Source: Porphyromonadaceae bacterium UBA4277
GTDB taxonomy: Bacteria; Bacteroidota; Bacteroidia; Bacteroidales; Muribaculaceae
Assembly (NCBI GenBank): GCA_002395965.1
Contig: DGVT01000115.1
Span: forward strand, 1 to 32,618
DNA: 32,618 bases
Direction of reading: 5' to 3'
The position numbers and the translations under genes are program-made. The notes under the pieces were generated by a model, which saw only the letters and a list, made by a program, of their open reading frames with translations, did no database searches and was not told the DNA's origin. Below are positions 7,201 to 16,336 of this stretch, piece after piece; position 1 is the first letter of the stretch, and each line of letters opens with the position of its first letter.

Positions 7201-10200
7201 TTACTGCAAGGGGTTTATGACAATCATGTCGTTGATTTCGGTGCCTCCGTAGTTGTTGCCCGAGCGGTAAGTGCCGAAGAACTTATACAGTCCTGCCGGA
7301 ACACGCTGCCCTTGCGTGTTCTTCAGGTCCCACACAACGGGGAATTGCGTGGTCGTTGTCTTCCACACGAGATTGCCTTGTGCGTCGGTGACCCGTATAT
7401 CGACCTGGGGCATTGCCGATAGCTTGTTCTGCGCTAAGTCGAACGTAGCCTGCGTCGATACCGGTGTTTCAATCACGTCGAGGGCTATGTCATCGAGCAG
7501 TCCGACAATGAAATTGATAGTCTGCGAAGTGCTGTTGCCATCCAGGTCGAAGACCGTGAACGTGAGCGAGTGTTGGCCGAGCTTGAGCCCTGAGAGCGGG
7601 AATGCAATGGAAAGGGCGCGTCCGTCGTCGGTGCACACGGCATAGTCCTTAATCGTATAATAGATTTCCTTATTGTTGTCGAGCGTGAGGCGCATGTCCT
7701 GTCCCGGCGAGTTCTTGAGCATGTTAATGCCTATGTCGTCGGAAGCAGTGATGTAGAGTGTTGAATTGACCGATACTGTGTTGTTCGATGCGAACGACTC
7801 AGCGTCGTTGAGGTACATCGAGCTGATGACCGGCGACTGAGTGTCGGTTAGTGCTACTTCGGGGTCGTAGTCACCAAGTTTGAGCTTGTTGTAAACGCCG
7901 TTCACCATCTGGTCGGTGCCATCTTTGTGTGCATAGACGCATAGTTGCAGCGCTCCCTCGTCGAGCTCGTGACGCGGCATGACAAACTGTGCCGTAATAT
8001 GTCCGTTCACGACGCGGCTTTCGACCTGAGCCAGCAATGGGCGTTCAAGCATGATGTCGCGTTTCTCGTTCCAGCCTGTTTCGCTCGACTGCTTGGTGTA
8101 GGACGTGTAATATTTCGATGAGCCATAAAGTGTTATGGTTGCATTGCCAGTGAACGAGTCGTCCACGGCTTTGTCGTTGGGAACGTTGACCTCGGCTTCA
8201 ACCGTCACTTGCTGCATGGGCGTGAGCGTGATTGTGTCGGTCGTGGCTTGGCCGGCAATCTTTGTAATGGTGGCCAGTGAGCGAGGGAAGTTGATTTTAA
8301 TCGCGGGGTCGCCCATGAGGAAGTACGACATCTTGTTGTAGCTGAAGTCGGTCACTCTGGCGTAAGACAGTTTTGCCTTCCTGTAGGCTTCGCCCAAGGT
8401 GGTCATGCTGCCGTCGTTGTTGAACGAGAACATTCCGCTCACAAACGAGCGATTAAGCATGTCGTTGCAGTTAGAATACACATCTCTTGCCGGTGTGAGC
8501 AGGGCAATCACGCCTCCCTTGGGGTAGTGGAACATTACCTCGGCAATGCCGCGTGAGTCGGAGTCGTATCGTGCCACGTTGCAGCAGGCAGTGCTCATGA
8601 TGGGCAGGTGGCTATAGTTGTTGCTCAGCACATCGCTGCTTCGCCACAGCTTGCTGTTACCGGCCATTACCGAGCCTCCGGCGTGTCCTATATAGGACAT
8701 GAAATACTGTCCGGCATTGAGCGACTCGATAATGTGCTTGCGTGCATCGGTGCTGGTGCGCTTGTTCATTGCAATCGAGGTCTCATTGGCATCGCGCGCA
8801 AATGTCTCGACATACACCTTATTGCTGTGCATGGCACCGGCGTTGTCGTTGATGAGCAGGTTCACGCCTTCGGCTTGCCACACATGCAGGCCGATGTCGC
8901 CGGGGCTGCTGCCTTGCGGCGCGATGATGCCTTCGTCGGCCATGAGCAGATAGTTGTTGCGCCACACTCCGTAGTCGGGGTTGAGGACGTAGCTCACCAG
9001 TTTATCGACATCGGTCTTCGCTTCTTGAACATTTGCCGACGGGATGCGTCCCACTCCCAGGCACAGCCTGTCAAATTCCAGTGACTGTCCCGAGCCGTCT
9101 TCGAGCATGCCATAGAAGTCGTCGCAGGGGTAGCTCGACACCTTGTCACTGCTATTGTCGCTCTCATAGGTGATGACGGTGTTTTCTTTGTGCTGCACGA
9201 TGCCGCGGTTGTCGAATGCCCCGGTGCCAAAGAGCAGCAGATTCTTGAACTTGGCAGGGTCGCGGTCGTAGAGCATCTTGCACAGCAGGCGTATTGCCAT
9301 GGCATCGGGCGTTCCCGACGAGAATTCATTGAACACTTGCTCTTGATCGACCACTTCCACGGTCATGCCGTCGTGCTCCATGTGAAGTTGTGCCACGCGC
9401 TTGGCCTGTTCGATGAGCGGTGCACAAGTGACGATGAGCATGTCGGGAGTGGTGAGCGAGTGAAGGTTCTGGTTAGGCACCCTCTCAAAGCTGTTTATTT
9501 TCATTTGTGTGCGTGAGGGTGAGAACACTGTCAGATGTGCGTCGGTCATGTTGCGTGCCAGGGTCAGGAGAGTGGATTCTCCCACGAGCTGGGTGGTGTA
9601 GCTCACCGGCACGTTCGACGTGCCCACATCCCACACCATCACGTCGGCATCGACGTCGGTGAGTTGTATTACGTCGGAATACTTCAGCGAGCTGTACCAC
9701 ATGTCGAAGCTGCCTTGCTCGTCGTCGGCAAAGGCATTGAGGCGATTGTAGGAAATTAATGCGTAATCGACCTTTGCGACAGTGGGTGCTGCTTCGGTGG
9801 ATGAAGAAGAAACGACATGATTAATCAGTAGCTTCAGCTCCCCCTCTTCGTTGAGCGACGTGAGTGTGCGAGAGCTGTAGGGCATGATCACGTCATAGAA
9901 CCATTCCTTATTTGTCACGGCTTCAAATTTTCCGTCACTTACGCTGAAGTTCACATCTTGCTCCTTTCCGTCGTAGCACAGATAGGCCACGAGATAGGTG
10001 TTCCCAGTGGTCGCACACGCGGCCCGTGCCCCTATGCCGATGTTTTTATTGCAGATTTTATCAAGTCGGTAGGGAATCGAGACAGAATTTGTGAGCATGT
10101 CTTCGCCCAGCAAGTCCTTGCCCGAGTTGCTCACCGAGGCCATCTCGTTCTCATGGAACCAGCAGCTGAGCGACGATGTGAGTGGGGTGTAGGATGCCGG

Positions 10201-10674
10201 CAAGGCATTGCTGCGTGTGCTCACGCGAACGGGGTTGTCTTCTTGCGTGAGGAAGTAGTAGCCAAGCTGCGAATAGGAGTTGCGAGTGCGGTTAAATGTT
10301 GTGCCCACCGGGCTTACGCTTGTCAAGTTCAGTTGCACTACTCCCTTGGCATAGAAAAATAGTTTCCCGTCGTGCCATAACGACCCTACGGGTTGCAGGT
10401 CGTCGGGTGAATTACCGTTAAGCACTTCGCTGATGGGGTAGCCACCCTGGCCGTAAACGGCAACTTTTTCGGGCTGTGAGAAGCCCATTTCAATCAGCTC
10501 GTCGGCCGTAATCTCATAGATGCCGCTGCCCGACACGGCTATCTTAACCCATTGTCCTGATGCTAATCGCGAACTTGAGGCAAATGCCGATGTGCTAAAC
10601 GCCGACACATTCAGCGGCATCAGTCCGCACATGGCCACCAACATGGCTATCAAAGCTAAACTATTTTTGCGCAT
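7201..10674 (-). CDS. PorU-like C25 family cysteine peptidase, paralogue 2
   Basis: A 1157-residue exported protein, closely similar in layout to its downstream neighbour. Signal peptide at about 1-25 (MRKNSLALIAMLVAMCGLMP). The N-terminal GIYEITADELIEMGF motif is shared with PorU. The shared block NEFSSGTPDAMAIR lies at about 449-462. Catalytic candidates are His664 in YIGHAGGS and Cys698 in STACCNVARYD. The C-terminal Ig-like unit (QGNLVWKTTT, RVPAGLYKFFGTYRSGNNYGG) resembles the CTD of type IX system proteins and PorU. It starts 34 bases after the FAH-like gene and precedes paralogue 1 by 56 bases, so the two look like a tandem duplication that has since diverged. Both keep the catalytic pair, so loss of activity is not indicated. 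Substrates are unknown. Confidence 0.88.
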   Translation of the reverse strand: MRKNSLALIAMLVAMCGLMPLNVSAFSTSAFASSSRLASGQWVKIAVSGSGIYEITADELIEMGFSQPEKVAVYGQGGYPISEVLNGNSPDDLQPVGSLWHDGKLFFYAKGVVQLNLTSVSPVGTTFNRTRNSYSQLGYYFLTQEDNPVRVSTRSNALPASYTPLTSSLSCWFHENEMASVSNSGKDLLGEDMLTNSVSIPYRLDKICNKNIGIGARAACATTGNTYLVAYLCYDGKEQDVNFSVSDGKFEAVTNKEWFYDVIMPYSSRTLTSLNEEGELKLLINHVVSSSSTEAAPTVAKVDYALISYNRLNAFADDEQGSFDMWYSSLKYSDVIQLTDVDADVMVWDVGTSNVPVSYTTQLVGESTLLTLARNMTDAHLTVFSPSRTQMKINSFERVPNQNLHSLTTPDMLIVTCAPLIEQAKRVAQLHMEHDGMTVEVVDQEQVFNEFSSGTPDAMAIRLLCKMLYDRDPAKFKNLLLFGTGAFDNRGIVQHKENTVITYESDNSSDKVSSYPCDDFYGMLEDGSGQSLEFDRLCLGVGRIPSANVQEAKTDVDKLVSYVLNPDYGVWRNNYLLMADEGIIAPQGSSPGDIGLHVWQAEGVNLLINDNAGAMHSNKVYVETFARDANETSIAMNKRTSTDARKHIIESLNAGQYFMSYIGHAGGSVMAGNSKLWRSSDVLSNNYSHLPIMSTACCNVARYDSDSRGIAEVMFHYPKGGVIALLTPARDVYSNCNDMLNRSFVSGMFSFNNDGSMTTLGEAYRKAKLSYARVTDFSYNKMSYFLMGDPAIKINFPRSLATITKIAGQATTDTITLTPMQQVTVEAEVNVPNDKAVDDSFTGNATITLYGSSKYYTSYTKQSSETGWNEKRDIMLERPLLAQVESRVVNGHITAQFVMPRHELDEGALQLCVYAHKDGTDQMVNGVYNKLKLGDYDPEVALTDTQSPVISSMYLNDAESFASNNTVSVNSTLYITASDDIGINMLKNSPGQDMRLTLDNNKEIYYTIKDYAVCTDDGRALSIAFPLSGLKLGQHSLTFTVFDLDGNSTSQTINFIVGLLDDIALDVIETPVSTQATFDLAQNKLSAMPQVDIRVTDAQGNLVWKTTTTQFPVVWDLKNTQGQRVPAGLYKFFGTYRSGNNYGGTEINDMIVINPLQ

Positions 10675-10708
10675 AACGTCTTGAGTAGTGTATGTTCTTA
10701 TTTTTCGG

Positions 10709-11281
10709 TTATTTAATTCTTGTTGTGAGCACTTCTTGCCCGCCTATGGTGGCAAGTAAAGTGTCGCCTATGGCTATCGGGCAGGCCTCGCCGAGTGTGA
10801 CAGCTATGATGTCGCCCATCTTGATTGTAACATATCGGCTGGCAGTGACTATTGCCCTGTCGATGAGCCTGTACATGTCGTCGCTCATGTTGCAGCTGCA
10901 CACTACGTCGCTTCCCTTTGATGCCGTGAACGGCATCGCGGCTTGTGATGCCCTGTCGATGAGCACCCATTCGCCTAAGGCTATTGCGCCGTCGAAGCTT
11001 CTGGCCAGGGCATCATTGCGCTCGCTGCCACAGCCGCCGGTTATCATGCAAGCCGTAATCTCGCGCCAGTATCGCACGGCAAACCGCTCGGCAACGTTCT
11101 TGCCCAGGCGGCACACCCTGGCTGCTACTGCCATGGTGCTGGCGTAGTTGTCGCACCAGTCGGGTAGGAAGAGAGGCTTGTGCGAGATGATCACCGAGGA
11201 GTCGGGATATAACTCTGCTGCCCCGAGCGGCCCTTGTGCGGGCTGCTGCTCTGCTCGTGTGTCAAAAACAAGTATCTTCAT
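10709..11281 (-). CDS. diverged fumarylacetoacetate-hydrolase-fold protein, probably inactive
   Basis: The 190 residues match the general course of short Bacteroides FAH-family proteins: CRLGKNVAERFAVRYWREIT (57-76), the SFDGAIALGEWV block (about 95-106), and KMGDIIAV...IAIGDTLLATIGGQ near the end. In active relatives a metal is held by a Glu-x-Glu pair just before the VxRICRLGK stretch and by an Asp in a GIDxTARD-like motif just after it. Here those places read NYASTMA and ACMITGGCG, so the ligands appear to be gone. The GTPAGVG-like loop is replaced by TLGEACP. The frame is nonetheless open and intact. It sits 74 bases after rex and 34 before a C25 gene, in a likely operon. It may be a non-catalytic binding protein. 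The comparison is from memory of the family. Confidence 0.68.
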   Translation of the reverse strand: MKILVFDTRAEQQPAQGPLGAAELYPDSSVIISHKPLFLPDWCDNYASTMAVAARVCRLGKNVAERFAVRYWREITACMITGGCGSERNDALARSFDGAIALGEWVLIDRASQAAMPFTASKGSDVVCSCNMSDDMYRLIDRAIVTASRYVTIKMGDIIAVTLGEACPIAIGDTLLATIGGQEVLTTRIK

Positions 11282-11355
11282 TTCCTTTTTAGAGCCTAAC
11301 GACGGCCTGCTGTGTGTTGTAGCAAGTTAACAACTCGCAAAACTCAAATTATTTA

Positions 11356-12018
11356 TTATATTACCGGCTTATCGCCGGCAGCATTCATCCTATTATAAAT
11401 TATCGCCAGGTGGGCATAAATCGAGGTGTTGGCAATGGCAATGCGTGGTGGAGTCTTGATGCGCACTGGCGTGAAGTTCCACATCGCCCTGAAGCCGCTT
11501 TCTACCACGGCGTCGGCCATTTGCTGTGCCACCTCGATGGGTACCGAGAGGATGGCAATGTCGGCATTGTGCTCGAGCTGCCACTGCTGCAGGGCATCTA
11601 CATGATAGATTTTCACGCCATCCACAGTGGTGCCGACAATGTCGGCATCGGTGTCAAATCCTGCCACAATCTGCAAGCCATATTGCGAGAGTCCCACATC
11701 GGCAATCAAGGCGCGCCCCAGGCTGCCGGCACCTATCACCACGGCGCTGTGTGGCACGGTAAAGCCCAGGAAGTCGGCCAGTGTGGCCATGAGGCTCTTC
11801 ACCTCATAGCCGATGCGTGTCTTGCCCTTGACGTTGAGAAACGACAGGTCCTTTGCAATCTGCGACGAGTCAACACTCAAAGCCTTGGAGATGTGGGTTG
11901 ATGACACAAATTTCACGTTTTGGCCATCGAGCATTCTCACATAGGCTAAATACCAGGGCAACCTGCGCAGTGTGGGCTCAGGTAGCTGGGTGCGAGTGGG
12001 TGTGTTCGTCTCGTTCAT
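11356..12018 (-). CDS. rex: redox-sensing transcriptional repressor Rex
   Basis: Rex binds DNA when NADH is low and lets go when NADH rises, controlling fermentation and respiration genes. The 220 residues show an N-terminal winged helix (about 14-85: LRRLPWYLAYVRML, and SSQIAKDLSFLN as recognition helix, then KGKTRIGYEV). A Rossmann domain follows with GAGSLGRAL at 96-104, where many relatives have Asn instead of Ser, and FDTD at 121-124 giving the acidic residue typical of NAD(H) binding. The end, TSIYAHLAIIYNRM, fits the helix used for dimer swapping. It has its own promoter (12044-12074) and a perfect palindrome directly before the start codon, which suggests autoregulation. Confidence 0.94.
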   Translation of the reverse strand: MNETNTPTRTQLPEPTLRRLPWYLAYVRMLDGQNVKFVSSTHISKALSVDSSQIAKDLSFLNVKGKTRIGYEVKSLMATLADFLGFTVPHSAVVIGAGSLGRALIADVGLSQYGLQIVAGFDTDADIVGTTVDGVKIYHVDALQQWQLEHNADIAILSVPIEVAQQMADAVVESGFRAMWNFTPVRIKTPPRIAIANTSIYAHLAIIYNRMNAAGDKPVI

Positions 12019-12019
12019 T

Positions 12020-12033
12020 CTTGTTGCAACAAG
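12020..12033. promoter_or_regulatory. perfect 14-bp palindrome before rex, possible operator
   Basis: CTTGTTGCAACAAG lies in the short leader, one base upstream of the rex ATG. Its TTGTT/AACAA arms recall Rex sites (TTGTGA-N6-TCACAA), but they are closer together than in the usual 18-bp site. The operator role is therefore tentative. Confidence 0.4.
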
Positions 12034-12043
12034 TTTTAGCAGG

Positions 12044-12074
12044 CAAAGTTAATATATTTTTTTTATAATTGCAA
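12044..12074 (-). promoter_or_regulatory. rex promoter
   Basis: Read on the minus strand, TTG (12074-12072), 20 bases of A/T-rich spacer, then TAACTTTG (12051-12044). This is an excellent fit to the Bacteroidetes -33/-7 promoter. The -7 box is 25 bases upstream of the ATG. It gives rex, and perhaps the genes after it, transcription separate from porU. Confidence 0.72.
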
Positions 12075-12076
12075 TA

Positions 12077-15000
12077 TCACTCGGCACACACTGCCAATTT
12101 CTTACCCTTGGATGCCTCGTGCTCGCCATCGGTCGAAATGGTTGCGCGATAGATGTAGATTCCGCGCGGCACGCGTCCGCCTCCGTTGCGAGTGAGGTCC
12201 CATGTGATGGGGAACGAGAGGTCGTTATTGCTGCGTCCGCTTTGCTTGGTACTCCACACGGTGCGTCCCATCAGGTCGAAGACCTCGATGCCTACTTGCA
12301 CCTGGGCGTTGGGCCTGTTGTGCTGCACATAGAATGTGGCCGACGTCGTGGCCGGGTTGGGTGTGGCATATATCTCGACCACCTCTGGTTTCAAGCCTTT
12401 TGAAACTCCGAAATTGATGGTCTTCTCGCTCACATTGTTGTGGACGTCCCACACGCGCAAGCGCAGGGTGTGAGCTCCGACTTCGAGTTGCGACAGCGGG
12501 AATGAAATCGTGCCCTGTGTGCCCACCTCGCATGGCTCGGGGTTGTAGTAGTTGGCCAGGTTGCTATAGGTGGTTTTGCCATCGAGCAGCAGTGTCATGT
12601 TGTGGCCCACACCGGCTGTTGAGAAGTTTACTCCGCTGATGTCGCTGATGGTTGCAATGGCTATGGGATTTTCATCGGTCATGATGCCATCTACAAAGTC
12701 GTGATTGTTAAGTCCGAAGAACTGGATTAGCGGTCCGTCGGTATCGGTTACTTCGGCATCGTCGTAGCCGTAGATGTAGAAGTCGGAGTTGCTGCCGCTG
12801 GCTTCGCGCTGCGTGGTGCGGTCGTAGGCATAGAGGTTGATTAGCGACGGGCTGTAGTTGTCGTAGGTGGCCATCAGCTCTGATGGTATGGTGAGCGTGA
12901 TAGTAAAGTCGCCGGCAATCACGGTGTCGGCCGTGAGCGCGAGTTTATTGGGGCGTTCGAGGAAGGTGAATTCTTTTCCGTCGCCATAGCCGTGGGTGGT
13001 TACCGACTGCTCGCTGTCGTAGAGCGTGGAGCGAACCACGCCATTGAAATCCTGCACCTTGTTGCCCTTGTAGTCGGCGATGTGTCCTGTCAGGCGCATT
13101 GTCTGTCGTCCGCGGAATGTGGGCATGTCGTCGGGGCTTACCGGTGTGCCGTTAATGGCGGTGATGTGAACCTTGTACTGTGGCAGTGCCAGGCGCAGTG
13201 CCGGGTCGCCGAGCACGATATAGCGCAGCTTGTTGGCGTCTTCGGTGCGTTCGTTTTTTGCCAGTCTGATGACTTCGCCCACGCTGTTGGGCTTGCCATT
13301 CTCGTCGCGGGCAAACATGTGCTCGGCCACAAAGCTGTTGAGCGGGCCGTTAGACATCATGAGCACTTCACGCACAGGACTCACGGCCACCACTACGCCG
13401 CCGCGCGGGTTAAGCACCATGTTCTCGCTGCCGCTTTGCTGTATGGCATCATACTTGGCAAAGCTACACGTTGCCGCATAGAGCACGGGCAGGTGGTCGT
13501 AGTACAGACCGTCGGTGATGTCGTTGCGTCGCAGCATGCCCTCAGAGCCCCAGTTGTTGGCGCTGGCATGGCCGGTGTAGTTCCACCACAGTGTCCCCTC
13601 TTGCAACTTGCTCATCATCTGTGCCTTGGCTTGGGGGAAGGTGCGCGCGGCACCCACGGTGGTCTCGGTGAAGGCATCGATGAAAATGTGGTTATACATC
13701 ATGTCTTCGCCGCCATGGCTGCGGGCGGTGGTGATTACCTCTTCGGCCTGTTCCATGTGCGTGCCGTTGTCCTGGTCGTCGGCCACGTTGAGAGAATTGT
13801 TTTTCCATGTTCCATAGTCGGGAACCGACATATATTTGATGGCCTTATCTACCATGGTGTTGGCTTCGTTCAGGCTGTTCACCGGCATGCGTCCAACGGC
13901 AATGTTGATCTTGGCATTACCCATTGTCATGTTGCCATCTTCGAGCATGGCAAAGATGTCGTCGGTGGTGTAGGACGACAGGTCGTAGTGGCTGTTCTCG
14001 GTCTGCCAGGTGAGCAGTGGTTTCATGTTCATCGCCTTGACCTCGGAGGTGAGCATGCGGTTGTCGTATGTCCCGTCGCCCATAAGCAGCAAGTATTGCA
14101 GGTGATGCCCGGTGGTGTCGGAGCCGCGGTCCCACATCATCTTGCACAGCATGCGATAGGCCATGGCGTCGGGCGTGCCCTGTGAGAATTCGTTATACAC
14201 CTGTGTGTCGGTGGCTACCAGCACTTCCATGTCGTCGGCAGTGGTGTGGTATTCGGCAAGCCTCTTGGCGGCAGCCAGATATTCGCTGTTGGTGATAATA
14301 ATCATGTCGGGCGTGGCAGCACCGTGAAGGTCTTGGTTGTCGGGCTTTGTGCCACGCTGTGTGGCGTTGAATTGTGCTCGCGGGTCGAATGCCACATACT
14401 CGCGATAGCCTCCGGCCACCGGACTGAACAGGAGCTTGCCGTCGTCGGTGAATGTGGTGTTCATCGCTATCGGTGCCCAGGGGCGGGTCACGTCCCACAC
14501 TATAGTGCTGTCGTTGGCTCCTGAAATGGCGTAGTGGAAGTCGGTGCCGGTGGTGGCTGGCTGTGCAAACTGCAGCAGGCCGTCGTCCATGGCAAGTTGG
14601 CGCTCATAGTTGATGGTGACGTAGTCTAATCGTGCAAGTTTTATCGTTCCGTTCACCACGCGCTCCACGTTGCACTCGAGCTCGGTAGTGGCCCCTTCGG
14701 GAGTGAATGTCTTGTTGGTTTCTATGACCGAGTAGTAATAAGAGCTTCCCGAGGTGATGGTGCGGTCGGTGACAGACGACGGCAGTTCGGTGCCGTTACA
14801 CTTGAACTTTAGCTCTACGTTGCCCTGTGAGATATCGACTCCAAAGCGTGTGCGAATTCTCACTGGGCTGCCGGGTATGCGCCCCGGCATGCTGAACTTT
14901 ACAGCCATGGAGGGGGTGTTTGTCATGTCCTCGCCCAGCAGTATGCGCCCTGTTTCGCCGGGGCTCGATAGCTCCTGCTCATGAAATAGCCGCTCGGTGA

Positions 15001-15496
15001 ACGTGCTCACGGCCTCGCCCACGACTTCGTTGCTGGCTTGCTCCGGGCTCACGCTATCGTCGGCCGTGCCCTGAGTGATGAAGTAATAGGCCTGTGTGGC
15101 ATAGGGATGCTGCGACTGATAGAAGGGAAAATACTCGTTGGAGCGCCATGACAGGGGGGCCTGGGCGTAGAACAATAAGCGGTCGCCAATGCGTACGACC
15201 GGCACCTGATGCAAGTCGTCGATCACATCGGCGGTGATAATCTCGCTCATCATGGCACCGCCGCGACCATATACCTTCACATTGGCCCAATCTTCGAAGC
15301 CCAGTTGTGTGAGTACTGAGCTGGTGAGCTGGTAGATGCCGTTTTCATTCACCGGAATCTTGAACCACATGCCTGAGGCCAGTGCCGAGTGTTGGGCATA
15401 ATGGTCGGTGGGTAACGCTCTCAGCGGCAGGGCGATGCTGGTGATTATAGCCAGTGCGGCAAGCACTTTTATGGTTTTATGCATTGTTGATGTCAT
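12077..15496 (-). CDS. porU: type IX secretion system sortase PorU
   Basis: An exported 1139-residue C25 peptidase. In the type IX system PorU sits on the outer surface, removes the C-terminal signal of exported cargo and joins the cargo to surface lipopolysaccharide. A signal peptide is at about 1-27; an internal ATG (MHKTIKVLAALAII) could be the true start. The PorU N-terminal motif is GIYQLTSSVLTQLGFEDW, and FDPRAQF...DLHG...TPDMIIIT precedes the peptidase domain. The catalytic His643 is in NYTGHASANNWG and Cys677 in AATCSFAKYD. The loop SEGMLRRNDI is closest to that of known PorU, which is why this one of the three C25 genes is called porU. The end has a FlgD-like Ig/CTD unit (WDLTRNGGGRVPRGIYIYRA). 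No porV is adjacent. It starts about 130 bases after a terminator that separates it from the gene upstream. Confidence 0.9.
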   Translation of the reverse strand: MTSTMHKTIKVLAALAIITSIALPLRALPTDHYAQHSALASGMWFKIPVNENGIYQLTSSVLTQLGFEDWANVKVYGRGGAMMSEIITADVIDDLHQVPVVRIGDRLLFYAQAPLSWRSNEYFPFYQSQHPYATQAYYFITQGTADDSVSPEQASNEVVGEAVSTFTERLFHEQELSSPGETGRILLGEDMTNTPSMAVKFSMPGRIPGSPVRIRTRFGVDISQGNVELKFKCNGTELPSSVTDRTITSGSSYYYSVIETNKTFTPEGATTELECNVERVVNGTIKLARLDYVTINYERQLAMDDGLLQFAQPATTGTDFHYAISGANDSTIVWDVTRPWAPIAMNTTFTDDGKLLFSPVAGGYREYVAFDPRAQFNATQRGTKPDNQDLHGAATPDMIIITNSEYLAAAKRLAEYHTTADDMEVLVATDTQVYNEFSQGTPDAMAYRMLCKMMWDRGSDTTGHHLQYLLLMGDGTYDNRMLTSEVKAMNMKPLLTWQTENSHYDLSSYTTDDIFAMLEDGNMTMGNAKINIAVGRMPVNSLNEANTMVDKAIKYMSVPDYGTWKNNSLNVADDQDNGTHMEQAEEVITTARSHGGEDMMYNHIFIDAFTETTVGAARTFPQAKAQMMSKLQEGTLWWNYTGHASANNWGSEGMLRRNDITDGLYYDHLPVLYAATCSFAKYDAIQQSGSENMVLNPRGGVVVAVSPVREVLMMSNGPLNSFVAEHMFARDENGKPNSVGEVIRLAKNERTEDANKLRYIVLGDPALRLALPQYKVHITAINGTPVSPDDMPTFRGRQTMRLTGHIADYKGNKVQDFNGVVRSTLYDSEQSVTTHGYGDGKEFTFLERPNKLALTADTVIAGDFTITLTIPSELMATYDNYSPSLINLYAYDRTTQREASGSNSDFYIYGYDDAEVTDTDGPLIQFFGLNNHDFVDGIMTDENPIAIATISDISGVNFSTAGVGHNMTLLLDGKTTYSNLANYYNPEPCEVGTQGTISFPLSQLEVGAHTLRLRVWDVHNNVSEKTINFGVSKGLKPEVVEIYATPNPATTSATFYVQHNRPNAQVQVGIEVFDLMGRTVWSTKQSGRSNNDLSFPITWDLTRNGGGRVPRGIYIYRATISTDGEHEASKGKKLAVCAE

Positions 15497-15626
15497 TGTA
15501 GTTTGCTATTTCTTCACACTATATAACGCAGAGAGTGCCGTTTTATTGCATCATCGTGCACATTAGGGCGGCGGCCCATTGAAGGCAATGGTGACGGCCA
15601 CCATGTGGTCACACCCTTTGCCCGCT

Positions 15627-15661
15627 AAAAAAACAGGTTGCCCACATCGAGGGGCAACCTG
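15627..15661 (-). terminator. rho-independent terminator after the barrel-protein gene
   Basis: On the minus strand a perfect 10-bp stem (CAGGTTGCCC with GGGCAACCTG, 8-base loop) is followed directly by seven T. It lies about 140 bases past the stop of the 15803-16285 gene and upstream of porU, both on the minus strand. Confidence 0.88.
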
Positions 15662-15740
15662 AACAACCAAAGCCAAATCTTGAATGAGACTTGCTTTTCA
15701 CTCAAAATCCGTTTATCCTTTTCTGAGTCGGCTTGAAAAT

Positions 15741-15761
15741 GCCCTGTAGGGGTGACAGAAT
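15741..15761. repeat. dispersed repeat string, copy 1
   Basis: GCCCTGTAGGGGTGACAGAA plus one base. It resembles GCCCTGAAAGGGCGACAGAA at 27899-27919 (three differences over 20 bases). The first 10-12 bases can form a small hairpin. I believe similar strings occur widely between genes in gut Bacteroidales. Confidence 0.5.
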
Positions 15762-15802
15762 GAAAATTGATCTTTTCAAGTTGACTCATAAAAACTTGCA
15801 GG

Positions 15803-16285
15803 TTAGAATTTCAGTCTCAGGCCGGCTGCAAAAGCTGCATGGCCAATGTTTTTCATGGCTGCATAGCGACCCTCGACCATAACCGACAAGTCGTAATCGA
15901 TCAGATACTCCATGCCTGCTCCGAAGTTGGCACCGGCATGAGTCTCACGCGGGAAGGCCACCTTATCGCCATCGGCAACATCCATGTTGGCCACAGTGAA
16001 TCCTACCAGCGGGTAAACGTAGAATCGCTCTCCCGACACGTTGATCAAGTAGTGCAGATTGAGGTTAAAGTCGTAGTTTATCGAGAAGTAATAGTTCGCA
16101 TTCAGGTCGGCACGCAACCTGTTAACCGGGATGTATTGCACGCCGGCACCTATCGAGAACGCACGGCGGGTTCCGGTCTGCAACCTCAGGTCGCACGACC
16201 ACACTCCTTGTTTCAGCGGGCGCGTCTCGCCCCACACACTCAAAACGCTCACACACAGCAGTAAACAAATGATAATTCTTTTCAT
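15803..16285 (-). CDS. small outer-membrane beta-barrel protein
   Basis: A 160-residue protein with a signal peptide (about 1-19, MKRIIICLLLCVSVLSVWG). It contains several amphipathic strands rich in alternating Tyr/Phe and polar residues, for example AFSIGAGVQYIPV, LRADLNANYYFSINYDFNLN and VMVEGRYAAM. It ends in LRLKF, the terminal aromatic residue recognised by the Bam assembly machinery. About eight strands would fit, so a small OmpA/OmpW-like barrel without a periplasmic domain is the best description. Substrate and role are unknown. It has its own promoter (16337-16370) and terminator (15627-15661), so it is probably a single-gene transcript. Confidence 0.8.
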   Translation of the reverse strand: MKRIIICLLLCVSVLSVWGETRPLKQGVWSCDLRLQTGTRRAFSIGAGVQYIPVNRLRADLNANYYFSINYDFNLNLHYLINVSGERFYVYPLVGFTVANMDVADGDKVAFPRETHAGANFGAGMEYLIDYDLSVMVEGRYAAMKNIGHAAFAAGLRLKF

Positions 16286-16336
16286 TTTGTTGGCATTTTT
16301 TTATTAATATTGCAAATAAGGGTGTTAATTTAATTG

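Larger units (their letters stand above)
15497..15802. other. gene-free spacer between the barrel-protein gene and porU
   Basis: About 306 bases without a supported gene. It holds the terminator at 15627-15661, the dispersed-repeat string at 15741-15761, and a small inverted repeat (CCATTG at 15576-15581, CAATGG at 15586-15591). No clear TAnnTTTG box for porU was found. Confidence 0.6.

Noticed and set aside
12992..14185. 397-codon open frame on the plus strand opposite porU
   Set aside because: Its composition is rich in His, Gly and Val with no family pattern; porU is clearly the coding strand.
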